In this document: piece after piece, positions 44,059-52,335 of the stretch | How the letters are laid out: each line of letters opens with the position of its first letter | How positions within the stretch are numbered: position 1 is the first letter of the stretch | Assembly (NCBI RefSeq): GCF_026968045.1 | Contig: NZ_JAPVBQ010000001.1 | Span: forward strand, 1,439,238 to 1,503,237 | Direction of reading: 5' to 3' | Origin: Modestobacter sp. VKM Ac-2977 | GTDB lineage: Bacteria; Actinomycetota; Actinomycetes; Mycobacteriales; Geodermatophilaceae | DNA length: 64,000 nt | Notes under the pieces: model-generated | The model's input: only the letters and a program-made list of their open reading frames with translations | Databases searched by the model: none | Told to the model about the DNA's origin: nothing | Position numbers and translations under genes: made by a program

Positions 44059-44982
44059 GTGTCCAGCCCCGCTCCGCGCGAACCGCTCACCCTCCTCGCC
44101 GTCAGCGTCACCGTCCTGGCCTGGGCGTCGGCGTTCATCGGCATCCGCGCAGTCGGCGAGGACCTGTCGCCCGGAGCCCTGGCGCTCGGCCGGCTGGTCG
44201 TCGGCACCGCCGTCCTGGGGGCGCTGCTGGCCCGGCGCGGCTGGGTGGCCCCGACGGCGGGGGAGTGGCGGCTGCTCGCCGTGTGCGGGATCGGCTGGTT
44301 CGGCATCTACAACCTGGCGCTGAACGCCGCCGAGCAGCACCTGGACGCCGGCACCACGGCGATGCTGGTCAACATCGGCCCGGTGCTGATCGCGGTCCTC
44401 GCCGGCCTGCTGCTGGGCGAGGGCTTCCCGCGCTGGCTGGTCATCGGCCTGGGCGTGGCCTTCTGCGGGGTGCTGCTGATCGGCTTCGCCACCCGTGACG
44501 CCGGGGCCGACCTGCTGGGCGTCGTCCTGTGCGTGGTCGCGGCGGTCACCTACGCCGCGGGCGTGGTGGCGCAGAAGCCGTTGCTGCGCCGGCTGCCCGC
44601 CCTGCAGGTGACCTTCACCGCCTGTGCGATGGGGGCGCTCTGCTGCCTGCCCTGGGCCGGTGTGCTCGTCGACGAGCTGGGCACCGCGCCCGCGTCCTCG
44701 ATCGCCGGCACCGTCTACCTCGGCGCGGTGCCGACGGCGCTGGCCTTCAGCACCTGGGCGTACGCGCTGCACCGGATGGACGCCGGCCGGCTGGGCGCGA
44801 CCACCTACCTGGTGCCCCCGATCGTCGTGCTGATGGGCTGGGTGCTGCTGGACGAGGTGCCCCCTGCGCTCGCCGTCGTCGGTGGCGGGGTGTGCCTGCT
44901 GGGCGTGGCCCTCTCCCGGCGGCGCACCCGGGCGCGCCGGCCGGTGCCGGTGCCGCAGGAGGCCGGGACCTCGACGGTCTGA
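44059..44982 (+). CDS. EamA/DMT-family transporter
   Basis: 307 residues with ten membrane helices from two EamA repeats: the first runs from LLAVSVTVLAWASAFIGIR, the second from VVLCVVAAVTYAAGVVAQK. Drug/metabolite transporter superfamily members export amino acids or other metabolites; the substrate is unknown. The start is GTG 44059; TAGCGT at 44046-44051 lies seven bases before it, so the mRNA is probably leaderless. Confidence 0.88.
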   Translation: MSSPAPREPLTLLAVSVTVLAWASAFIGIRAVGEDLSPGALALGRLVVGTAVLGALLARRGWVAPTAGEWRLLAVCGIGWFGIYNLALNAAEQHLDAGTTAMLVNIGPVLIAVLAGLLLGEGFPRWLVIGLGVAFCGVLLIGFATRDAGADLLGVVLCVVAAVTYAAGVVAQKPLLRRLPALQVTFTACAMGALCCLPWAGVLVDELGTAPASSIAGTVYLGAVPTALAFSTWAYALHRMDAGRLGATTYLVPPIVVLMGWVLLDEVPPALAVVGGGVCLLGVALSRRRTRARRPVPVPQEAGTSTV

Positions 44983-45145
44983 ACGGCTCCGCGCGGCGGG
45001 TGAGCCGCGGTCGGCGGCGGGGAGTTGCCGACCTCTCACGCGTCGTCGCACGGACCAACGGTGGGCGGGACGCAGACTCTCGGTGAGCGGCCGTGCCGTC
45101 CCGTTCCGTCGACGGGGAGACGCCTCGGGCCGAGGAGAGGAGTCC

Positions 45146-45979
45146 GTGGCCGGGATGACGCACGTGTTCCCGGGTGAGCTGCTCCCCGAGGGGCTGACCC
45201 CCGAGGTGCTCGCGCTCGTGCTGGTCGCCGCACTGGCAGCCGGGTGGATCGACGCCGTCGTCGGTGGCGGCGGCCTCCTGCAGCTGCCCGCGTTGTTGCT
45301 GGTGCCGGGGATGAGCCCGGTCCAGGCCCTCGCGACCAACAAACTGGCCTCCGTCTTCGGCACCACGACGAGCGCCGTCACCTACTACCGCCGCGTGCAC
45401 CCCGACCTGCGGACCGCCCTCCCGATGGCCGGGGTCGCTCTGGTGTGCAGCTTCGCGGGGGCCTCGGTGGCCGCAGCGCTGCCGGCCAGCGTGTTCAAAC
45501 CGGTCATCGTGGTCGCGCTCATCGCGATCGCGGCGTTCACCGTGCTGCGTCCCTCCCTCGGGGAGGTGACCGCGCTGCGCCACAGCGGGCGTCGCCACCA
45601 CGGCGTGGCCGCGGCGACGGGCGCCGGGATCGGCTTCTACGACGGCATCCTCGGTCCGGGCACCGGGTCGTTCCTCGTGTTCGCCATGGTCTCGCTGCTG
45701 GGGTACGACTTCCTCAACGCCAGCGCCAAGGCCAAGATCGTCAACGTCGCCACCAACCTGGGGGCCCTGCTCTTCTTCGTGCCCTACGGTGCCGTCTTCT
45801 GGGGTCTGGGTCTCCTCCTCGGTGCGGCCAACACGTTCGGGGCGTACCTGGGTGCGCGGACGGCGACCGCCCGGGGCAGCCGCTTCATCCGGGTCGTCTT
45901 CCTGGTCGTCGTCACCGCGTTGATCGGCCGGGTCGGCTGGGACGTCTGGACGGAGAACCTGCGGCCTCTCCTCAGCTGA
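45146..45979 (+). CDS. TSUP (TauE/SafE) family membrane transporter
   Basis: 277 residues with about eight membrane helices. The TauE/SafE family marks are AAGWIDAVVGGGGLLQLPALLL in the first half and ATGAGIGFYDGILGPGTGSFLVF in the second, the two related half-repeats. The family exports sulfite, sulfoacetate and related anions. The GTG start has GAGGAGAGG just upstream. It ends eight bases inside the end of the arsR gene on the opposite strand. Confidence 0.9.
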   Translation: MAGMTHVFPGELLPEGLTPEVLALVLVAALAAGWIDAVVGGGGLLQLPALLLVPGMSPVQALATNKLASVFGTTTSAVTYYRRVHPDLRTALPMAGVALVCSFAGASVAAALPASVFKPVIVVALIAIAAFTVLRPSLGEVTALRHSGRRHHGVAAATGAGIGFYDGILGPGTGSFLVFAMVSLLGYDFLNASAKAKIVNVATNLGALLFFVPYGAVFWGLGLLLGAANTFGAYLGARTATARGSRFIRVVFLVVVTALIGRVGWDVWTENLRPLLS

Positions 45980-46358
45980 GGTCGACGGTCGAGCGGGCGC
46001 CGGGCAGCGCGGTCGCGACCGCGTCCAGCGCGCCGGGCACCAGCGAGAAGTACGCCCACACCCCGCGCTTGTCGCGGGTGAGGAAGCCGGCGTCCACCAG
46101 CACCTTGAGGTGGTGGGACACGGTCGGCTGGGACAGGCCCAGCGGCTCGGTGAGGTCGCAGACGCAGACCTCGCGGCCCTCGTTGCCGGCCACCAGGGCG
46201 AGCACCCGGAGCCGCGCCGGGTCCGCCAGCGCCTTGAGGATGCGGGCCAGGTCGGCGGCCTGTTCCGCGCTCATCGCACCGGCGAGGTCGGCGGGGGAGC
46301 AGCCGGGCGCCCGGACGTCGACGAGCTCGAGGCCGGCCGTCGTTCCGCTGCTGTTCAC
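45972..46358 (-). CDS. arsR: ArsR-family arsenite-responsive repressor
   Basis: 128 residues from GTG 46358. Winged-helix domain with ILKALADPARLRVLAL and the recognition helix GLSQPTVSHHLKVLVDAGFL. The sensing motif CVCDL (in EVCVCDLTEPLG) is the classic As(III) site of E. coli-type ArsR. Divergent from acr3-arsC. The hexamer GATACT lies six bases before its GTG on the minus strand (leaderless pattern) and overlaps the operator repeat at 46366, fitting autorepression. Confidence 0.9.
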   Translation of the reverse strand: MNSSGTTAGLELVDVRAPGCSPADLAGAMSAEQAADLARILKALADPARLRVLALVAGNEGREVCVCDLTEPLGLSQPTVSHHLKVLVDAGFLTRDKRGVWAYFSLVPGALDAVATALPGARSTVDLS

Positions 46359-46365
46359 CCGGCCA

Positions 46366-46396
46366 GTATCGACCGGGCATTGACGGGTGTCGATAC
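46366..46396. promoter_or_regulatory. ArsR operator between arsR and acr3
   Basis: Perfect 8-bp inverted repeat GTATCGAC (46366-46373) / GTCGATAC (46389-46396). It covers the arsR -10 (GATACT on the minus strand) and the probable acr3 -35 (TTGACG, 46380-46385), with CATCCT at 46404-46409 as a possible acr3 -10 after 18 bases. Another GTCGAT half-site follows near 46428. Confidence 0.7.
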
Positions 46397-46472
46397 CTCG
46401 GGGCATCCTCTGCGAGATAGACGCCCGTCGATGCACGTCCCCGTCCAGGGGACAGAGGAGCAGCCCACCCCC

Positions 46473-47606
46473 ATGAGCGATCTCGCCGCGGAGACCCCCC
46501 GCTCCGGCACCGACCTCGAGACCCCGGTGCTGGCCCGGTTGTCCACCCTGGACCGCTTCCTGCCGGTGTGGATCGTCGCCGCGATGGTCCTCGGCCTGCT
46601 GCTCGGCCGGTTCGTCCCCGGGCTGGACGACGCGCTGGACGCCGTCCGGGTCGGTGAGGTGAGCCTGCCGATCGCCATCGGGCTGCTGCTGATGATGTAC
46701 CCGGTGCTGGCCAAGGTGCGGTACTCCGAGCTCGACCGGGTGACAGGGGACCGGAAGCTGCTGGGCGCCTCGCTGGTGCTGAACTGGCTGGTCGGCCCGG
46801 CGCTGATGTTCGCCCTCGCCTGGCTGCTGCTGCCCGACCTGCCCGAGTACCGCACCGGGCTGATCATCGTGGGCCTGGCCCGCTGCATCGCCATGGTGCT
46901 GATCTGGAACGACCTGTCCTGCGGTGACCGGGAGGCCGGCGCCGTCCTGGTGGCGATCAACTCGGTCTTCCAGATCTTCGCCTTCGCCGTCCTCGGCTGG
47001 TTCTACCTGCAGGTGCTGCCCGGCTGGCTGGGGCTGTCGACCACGTCGGCGGAGTTCAGCTTCTGGGCGATCGTGCTCTCGGTGCTGGTCTTCCTCGGCA
47101 TCCCGCTGGTCGCCGGCTTCCTGACCCGCACGATCGGCGAGCGGGCCAAGGGGCGCGACTGGTACGAGGGGAGCTTCCTCCCCAGGATCGGCCCGGTCGC
47201 GCTCTACGGGCTGCTGTTCACCATCGTCATGCTCTTCGCCCTGCAGGGCGATGCGATCACCTCGAACCCGTGGGACGTCGTCCGCATCGCGCTGCCGTTG
47301 CTGGCGTACTTCTTCCTCATGTTCGGCGGGTCGTTCCTGCTCGGCATGCGGCTGGGGCTGGGCTACGCCAAGACCGCCACGCTGGCCTTCACCGCCGCCG
47401 GCAACAACTTCGAGCTCGCGATCGCGGTGGCGATCGGCACCTTCGGCGTCACCTCCGGGCAGGCGCTGGCCGGGGTCGTCGGCCCGCTGATCGAGGTGCC
47501 GGTGCTGGTCGCGCTGGTCTACGTCTCGCTCTGGGCCGCCCGCCGCTGGTTCCCGGGCGACCCCACCGTCCCGGCCGTCCCCGACCCCTCCCGGAGGAAC
47601 GCATGA
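46473..47606 (+). CDS. acr3: Arsenite efflux transporter Acr3
   Basis: Exports As(III) from the cytosol. 377 residues and about ten membrane helices. The conserved cysteine essential in Acr3 proteins is in GLARCIAMVLIWNDLSCGD, and the other conserved helix has GNNFELAIAVAIGTFGV. The ATG at 46473 is chosen; one in frame at 46431 would add 14 residues. Operon with two arsC genes (ATGA overlap), under the divergent ArsR. Confidence 0.94.
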   Translation: MSDLAAETPRSGTDLETPVLARLSTLDRFLPVWIVAAMVLGLLLGRFVPGLDDALDAVRVGEVSLPIAIGLLLMMYPVLAKVRYSELDRVTGDRKLLGASLVLNWLVGPALMFALAWLLLPDLPEYRTGLIIVGLARCIAMVLIWNDLSCGDREAGAVLVAINSVFQIFAFAVLGWFYLQVLPGWLGLSTTSAEFSFWAIVLSVLVFLGIPLVAGFLTRTIGERAKGRDWYEGSFLPRIGPVALYGLLFTIVMLFALQGDAITSNPWDVVRIALPLLAYFFLMFGGSFLLGMRLGLGYAKTATLAFTAAGNNFELAIAVAIGTFGVTSGQALAGVVGPLIEVPVLVALVYVSLWAARRWFPGDPTVPAVPDPSRRNA

Positions 47607-48013
47607 CCACGCCCAGCGTCCTGTTCGTCTGCGTGCACAACGCCGGCCGCTCCCAGATGGCCGCCGGCTGGCTGCGGCACCTGGCCGGCGACGCCGTCGA
47701 GGTGCGTTCGGCCGGTTCGGTGCCCGGCGACCAGGTGAACCCGTCCGCGGTCGCGGCCATGGCCGAGGTCGGCATCGACATCTCCGACCAGCGGCCCAAG
47801 GTGCTCACCACCGACGCCGTCGAGGCCTCCGACGTCGTCATCACCATGGGCTGCGGGGACGCCTGCCCGGTCTTCCCGGGCAAGCGGTACCTCGACTGGG
47901 CACTGGAGGACCCGGCCGGCAAGGGCGTGGACTCCGTGCGCCCGATCCGGGACGAGATCGAGACGCGCATCCGTGGGCTGCTCACCGAGCTCCAGGTGCC
48001 TGTCACCCCGTGA
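47603..48013 (+). CDS. arsC: Arsenate reductase, mycothiol type
   Basis: Low-molecular-weight phosphatase fold of 136 residues. The catalytic loop CVHNAGRS (C-X5-R-S) is near residue 10 and the distal MGCGDACPVFPGKRYLDW, DPAG and DSVRPIRDEI are typical of the actinobacterial arsenate-mycothiol transferase group. It makes arsenite, which Acr3 exports. ATGA overlap with acr3 and GTGA overlap with the next gene. Confidence 0.92.
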   Translation: MTTPSVLFVCVHNAGRSQMAAGWLRHLAGDAVEVRSAGSVPGDQVNPSAVAAMAEVGIDISDQRPKVLTTDAVEASDVVITMGCGDACPVFPGKRYLDWALEDPAGKGVDSVRPIRDEIETRIRGLLTELQVPVTP

Positions 48014-48435
48014 CCGGCCGGCCGAGCGTGCTGTTCGTCTGCGCGCGGAACTCCGGGAAGTCGCAGCTGGCCGCGGCGCTGATGGCGGACCTCGCCGGGG
48101 ACGCCGTCGAGGTGGCCTCCGCCGGGACGGCGCCCGGCGACGCGCTGAACGAGCAGTCGGTCCGGTCCCTGGCCGAACTGGGCATCGACATCAGCGGCGA
48201 GCGCCCGAAGCCGGTCTCCGAGCAGCTGGTGCGGGACGCCGACATCGTGGTGACCCTCGGCCGGGAGGCCCGCGTGGAGCCGGTGCCCGGCACCCGTCTC
48301 CTCACCTGGGACGTCGACGAGCCCTCCGCGCGCGGCGTCGAGGGCATGGACCGGATGCGGCTGGTCCGGGACGACATCGCCCGGCAGGTGCGGTCGCTGG
48401 CCGCCGAGCTCGGCGTCGACCCGCGCCCGCGGTGA
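48010..48435 (+). CDS. Second LMW-phosphatase/ArsC-like protein with Lys in the P-loop
   Basis: 141 residues, related to the preceding ArsC, but its loop reads CARNSGKS: the catalytic Arg of C-X5-R is replaced by Lys. The downstream cysteines of ArsC (CGDACP) are missing too, with TLGREARVEPVPG there. Such Lys-loop paralogues are often seen next to acr3/arsC in actinobacteria. The change should weaken oxyanion binding, so an accessory or altered-substrate role is plausible. Co-translated with arsC. Confidence 0.8.
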   Translation: MTGRPSVLFVCARNSGKSQLAAALMADLAGDAVEVASAGTAPGDALNEQSVRSLAELGIDISGERPKPVSEQLVRDADIVVTLGREARVEPVPGTRLLTWDVDEPSARGVEGMDRMRLVRDDIARQVRSLAAELGVDPRPR

Positions 48436-48467
48436 GCCCGGGGCGCGACCGCGGGTGCGGCCTCCGG

Positions 48468-48923
48468 TCAGGCGCGGGCGTCGGCGTCCTGCTCGGCCGT
48501 GAGCTGGGTGACCGGGACGTCCGTGACCTTGCGCAGCCGGGCCGGGAGGTCGCGGCGCAACCACTTCGACAGCCCGTGCGGCAGGGTGGAGACGACGATC
48601 TCGTCGGCCGCGACGTGCTGGAGGGCCTCGCGGACCGCCTCCAGCACGTCCGGGTCACCGACCTCGCCGTCGACCGTGGCACCCAGCGTCCGGAGGTGTT
48701 CGAGCGCCTGCTCGAGGCGCTGCGCGGCCACGGCATAGGCGCGGTCGGCAGGCGAGGGGCCCAGGCTCGCATAGGCGCCGGGGCCGTCCAGCTGGTCGTC
48801 CAGCGGCGTGGCCGGGGCCACGATGTGGAACTCGTGCGGTTCCGCGGCCATGCGTTGTTCCACGGCGGCACTGAGCGTGTCGGTGGAGAGGGTCTGGTTG
48901 GCGACGATCAGGCAGTGGCGCAT
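48468..48923 (-). CDS. Hypothetical protein, universal-stress-like fold
   Basis: 151 residues from ATG 48923; an upstream start would add 19 residues that read as promoter region. It begins RHCLIVANQTLSTDTLSAAV and contains HIVAPATPLDD, VGDPDVLEAVREAL, ADEIVVSTLPHGLSKWLRRDL and VPVTQL. This alternation of strands and helices resembles a UspA-type Rossmann-like fold, without the ATP-binding GxxGxxxxxGSxS motif. Function unknown. It converges with arsC-like. Confidence 0.7.
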   Translation of the reverse strand: MRHCLIVANQTLSTDTLSAAVEQRMAAEPHEFHIVAPATPLDDQLDGPGAYASLGPSPADRAYAVAAQRLEQALEHLRTLGATVDGEVGDPDVLEAVREALQHVAADEIVVSTLPHGLSKWLRRDLPARLRKVTDVPVTQLTAEQDADARA

Positions 48924-49084
48924 GCTCGTGCTCCGGTTCGGTCGGTGACCCGCAGACGCCGTCATCGTGGCGCGGATCACGGTGGTGCGCCAGGGGTGCC
49001 GGGGGACGATGTCGGCGGCCGGACCCGACTCGACCTGGGCGCGGGCGCCGGAACCGAGCTGCAGACCGGGAACGAGGAGTCGGT

Positions 49085-50338
49085 GTGACCGTCGGACCAG
49101 GCCTGTCCCGCCGACTCGGCACCGGCGACGCCGTCGTCATCGGCCTGGGGTCGATGATCGGCGCCGGTGTGTTCGCCGCGTTCGCCCCGGCCGCCCAGGC
49201 CGCCGGCGCCGGGCTGCTCATCGGGTTGGCGATCGCGGCGGTGGTGGCCTGGTGCAACGCGACCGCCTCGGCCCAGCTGGCCGCGCAGTACCCCGCCTCC
49301 GGTGGCACCTACGTCTACGGGCGCGAGCGGCTCGGGCACTGGTGGGGCTTCCTCGCCGGCTGGGGATTCGTGATCGGGAAGACGGCCAGCTGTGCGGCGA
49401 TGGCGCTCACCTTCGCCGCGTACGCCGCGCCGGCCGGCTGGCAGCGCCCGGTGGCCGTGGCCGCCGTGCTGGCGCTCACCGCGACGAACTACCGCGGCGT
49501 GACCCGCACCGCCGGGCTGACCCGGGTGATCGTCACCGTCGTCCTGGCTGCACTGGCCGTCGCGGTCGCGGCGATGCTGCTCGGCGGCGGGGCCGGTGGC
49601 GACGGACCGGACACCTGGGCGGTCGAGGGCGGCGTCCTGGGGGTGCTGCAGTCGGCCGGGCTGCTCTTCTTCGCCTTCGCCGGGTACGCGCGCGTCGCCA
49701 CGATGGGCGAGGAGGTCCGCGACCCGGTCCGGACCATCCCGCGCGCCATCATGCTGGCGCTGGGCCTCACCGTCGGGCTCTACCTGGTGGTCGCGGTGGC
49801 CCTGCTGACCGCGTTGGGTCCCGACGGTGTCGCCGGCACCGCCGAGCCGCTGGCCGCCGCCGTGGCCGCCGGGAGCTGGGACTGGGCCGGCCCGGTCGTG
49901 CGGATCGGCGCGGCCACCGCCGCGCTCGGCGCACTGCTCGCGCTGATCGCCGGCGTCGGCCGCACCAGCCTGGCGATGGGCCGGGAGGGCGACCTGCCGC
50001 GGTACCTGGCCGCGGTGCACCCCCGGTTCGCCGTCCCGCACCGCGCCGAGGTCACCGTCGGGCTCGTCGTCTGTCTGCTGGTGCTGACCGTCGACCTGCG
50101 CGGCGCGATCGGCTTCTCCTCCTTCGGGGTGCTGCTCTACTACGCCGTCGCCAACGCCGCGGCGTTCACGCAGGACGGCGCGCACCGGCGGTTCCCCCGT
50201 GCGCTGCAGGTCCTCGGCCTGGTGGGCTGCCTGGTCCTCGTCGCCACGCTGCCGTGGCAGGCCGTGATCGGTGGCACCGCCGTCCTCGCCGTGGGCATCG
50301 GCTACCGGGCCACCCGGTTGCGGCTGGCGAGCCGGTGA
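49085..50338 (+). CDS. APC-family amino-acid/amine permease
   Basis: 417 residues and 12 predicted membrane helices. The family opening is GDAVVIGLGSMIGAGVFAAFAPAAQAAG, with the unwound helix-1 GSMIGAGVF substrate motif, and FFAFAGYARVATMGEEVRDPVRTIPRA in helix 6/7. The substrate is not evident. Start is GTG 49085 (a second GTG overlaps two bases earlier) after ACGAGGAGTC. The 161 bases upstream have no gene. Confidence 0.88.
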   Translation: MTVGPGLSRRLGTGDAVVIGLGSMIGAGVFAAFAPAAQAAGAGLLIGLAIAAVVAWCNATASAQLAAQYPASGGTYVYGRERLGHWWGFLAGWGFVIGKTASCAAMALTFAAYAAPAGWQRPVAVAAVLALTATNYRGVTRTAGLTRVIVTVVLAALAVAVAAMLLGGGAGGDGPDTWAVEGGVLGVLQSAGLLFFAFAGYARVATMGEEVRDPVRTIPRAIMLALGLTVGLYLVVAVALLTALGPDGVAGTAEPLAAAVAAGSWDWAGPVVRIGAATAALGALLALIAGVGRTSLAMGREGDLPRYLAAVHPRFAVPHRAEVTVGLVVCLLVLTVDLRGAIGFSSFGVLLYYAVANAAAFTQDGAHRRFPRALQVLGLVGCLVLVATLPWQAVIGGTAVLAVGIGYRATRLRLASR

Positions 50339-50455
50339 CCCCGTGACGCGCCGCCGGCCGGCTGGAGCCGGGCGCTGCCCCACCGGTCGGCGACGACGGT
50401 CGCCTGCAGCAGCGTGGCCGCGCCGCGCGCCGCGGGACGTCCGCGGAGCCGCTCA

Positions 50456-51865
50456 TCAGTCCAGGGCGGAGGCCCCGGTGGTCACCGGCTGCGGCGCCGG
50501 GCCGCAGCAGCTCGCCGGCTCCGCCTCCTCCGCCGACCGGCCGTGCGCGCTGCCGGTGGGGAAGCCGACGCCTGCGGTCTCGGCGGCCTCCCGGGCGCCC
50601 AGGTCGGTGCTGCACACCCCGGTCGAGGGCAGGCGCAGCTGCACCCGATCGGCCGCCTCGAGGTCCCCGGCGAGCGCGGCGGCGATCGAGCGCACCTGCT
50701 CGTAGCCGGTGGCCAGCAGGAACGTGGGGGCGCGGCCGTAGGACTTCATGCCGACCAGGTAGAAGCCCTCGTCGGGGTGGGCGAGCTCGCGGTGCCCGTG
50801 CGGGGGCACGGTGCCGCAGGAGTGGAAGTCGGGGTCGATCAGCGGAGCGAGCTGGACCGGTGCCTCCACGCCCGGGTCCAGGGACAGTCGCACCTCCCGC
50901 AGCAGGTCCAGGTCCGGGCGGAAGCCGGTGGCCGCGGCCAGCGCGTCGACCTGCAGGTCCAACGGGGCGCCGTCCCTGGCGGTACCGGTCACCCGGAGCC
51001 GCCCGTCGCCGGTCGGCGCCACCTCGGTCAGCGTGACCTCGCGGTGCAGCTCGACGTGCCCGGCCCGGACGGCGGCCTTCAGGGTGGAGCCGAGCAGCCC
51101 GCGGGCGGGCAGCCCGTCGGAGTCCCCGCCGCCGTAGAGCCGGGCGGGGGAGCGGCCGCGGATGGCCCAGCTGATCTGCGTGCCGGGCTCGCTGCGCTGC
51201 AGTTCGACCAGCGCCAGCAGGGTGTTCGCCGCCGAGTGCCCCATGCCCACCACCAGGGTGTGCTTCCCGGCGAACCGCGCCCGGTCCCGGCCCAGCACGT
51301 CGGGCAGCGGACCGGCCAGCCAGTCGCCGGCCCGCTCCTCACCGATCGCGGGGAGGCCGGCATCGCCCAGGGGGTTGCGCTGGCCCCAGGTGCCGGAGGC
51401 GTCGATGACCGCGCGGGCGGTCAGGTCCTGCACCCGGCCGTCGACGACGGTGCGCACCAGGTACGCCCGGCCCTCCCGGCCGACGGAGCGGGTCTTGTCC
51501 ACCCCGGCCCGGCTCACCGCGACCGCCCGGGTGCCGGTGCGGATCCGGCCGGCCAGCTGCGGCGTCGCGGCGAGTGGCGCCAGGTACCGGTCGGCGAGCT
51601 CGGCGCCGGTGGGCAGCGCGTCACGGTCGGGGGACTCCCAGCCGGTCTGCTCGAGCAGCCGGACGGCGGCGTCGTCGACGTCGTACTCCCAGGGGGAGAA
51701 CAGCCGCACGTGCCCCCAGGCCCGCACCGCGGACCCGGGCTGGTCGCCTGCCTCCAGCACCAGGGGCTCCAGGCCGCGTTCCAGCAGGTGGGCCGCGGCG
51801 GCCAGCCCGACCGGGCCGGCACCGATCACCACGACCGGCAGGTCGTCCGTCGTGTACGCGCTCAT
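50456..51865 (-). CDS. FAD/NAD(P)-binding flavoprotein, ArsO-like
   Basis: 469 residues. The FAD dinucleotide fold is PVVVIGAGPVGLAAAAHLLERGLEPLVLEAG; a second nucleotide-binding stretch is HTLVVGMGHSAANTLLALVEL (GxGxSxxN), with AATGFRPDLDLL later. It resembles the flavin monooxygenases called ArsO that occur in actinobacterial ars clusters, but the activity is not established. The C-terminus ends in an unusual tail with vicinal cysteines (PASCCGPAPQ). Divergent from an ArsR gene with shared operator region, so probably metalloid- or metal-induced. Confidence 0.8.
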   Translation of the reverse strand: MSAYTTDDLPVVVIGAGPVGLAAAAHLLERGLEPLVLEAGDQPGSAVRAWGHVRLFSPWEYDVDDAAVRLLEQTGWESPDRDALPTGAELADRYLAPLAATPQLAGRIRTGTRAVAVSRAGVDKTRSVGREGRAYLVRTVVDGRVQDLTARAVIDASGTWGQRNPLGDAGLPAIGEERAGDWLAGPLPDVLGRDRARFAGKHTLVVGMGHSAANTLLALVELQRSEPGTQISWAIRGRSPARLYGGGDSDGLPARGLLGSTLKAAVRAGHVELHREVTLTEVAPTGDGRLRVTGTARDGAPLDLQVDALAAATGFRPDLDLLREVRLSLDPGVEAPVQLAPLIDPDFHSCGTVPPHGHRELAHPDEGFYLVGMKSYGRAPTFLLATGYEQVRSIAAALAGDLEAADRVQLRLPSTGVCSTDLGAREAAETAGVGFPTGSAHGRSAEEAEPASCCGPAPQPVTTGASALD

Positions 51866-51906
51866 GCGATCCGCACCCCTCGCTCGTCGACCAACGCGGC
51901 GTGACG

Positions 51907-51926
51907 TTAACAGCGAACACTGTTGA
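51907..51926. promoter_or_regulatory. Putative ArsR operator between flavoprotein and arsR
   Basis: Imperfect inverted repeat TTAACAG (51907-51913) / CTGTTGA (51920-51926), overlapping a TTGACA -35 (51923-51928). CAGACT (51944-51949) lies seven bases before the arsR ATG as a possible -10, although the spacer to the -35 is short (15 bases). Confidence 0.55.
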
Positions 51927-51956
51927 CAACAACCACTATGTGGCAGACTTGCCGGC

Positions 51957-52316
51957 ATGCGCCAGGACCTGGACGTGCGACTGCTCGACGTCGATGAGCT
52001 GACCTCTCCCGCCGATCGTGCCCGCCTGCTCGCCCCGCAGCTGAAGGCGCTCGGCGACCCCAACCGGCTGCACCTGCTCCTGCTGCTGGCCGAGGGGCCG
52101 CGCACCGTCCGGGAGCTCACCGACGCCGCGGGCATGAGCCAGACCCTGGTCAGCCACCACCTGGCGCCGCTGCGCGACCAGGGGCTGGTCACGAGCACGC
52201 CGAGGGGCCGGAGCAACGTCTACGCGCTCTGCTGTGAGGCGCTCGCCGGGCCGGTCAAGGCACTGGCCACGCTCGCGGCGCTGACCCCCGAGGGCGCCGA
52301 CGCCTGCTGCTCCTGA
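51957..52316 (+). CDS. ArsR-family regulator with vicinal cysteines
   Basis: 119 residues. The winged helix contains LKALGDPNRLHLLLLLAEGPRTVRELTDAAGMSQTLVSHHLAPL-type segments. It lacks the CVCDL site of the first ArsR. Instead it has two cysteine pairs toward the C-terminus: YALCCEAL and DACCS at the very end, as in ArsR proteins with C-terminal thiol sites. Which metal or metalloid it senses is not clear. It probably controls the divergent flavoprotein and itself. Confidence 0.86.
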   Translation: MRQDLDVRLLDVDELTSPADRARLLAPQLKALGDPNRLHLLLLLAEGPRTVRELTDAAGMSQTLVSHHLAPLRDQGLVTSTPRGRSNVYALCCEALAGPVKALATLAALTPEGADACCS

Positions 52317-52335
52317 CCGGCGGTGCGCCTCGGCC

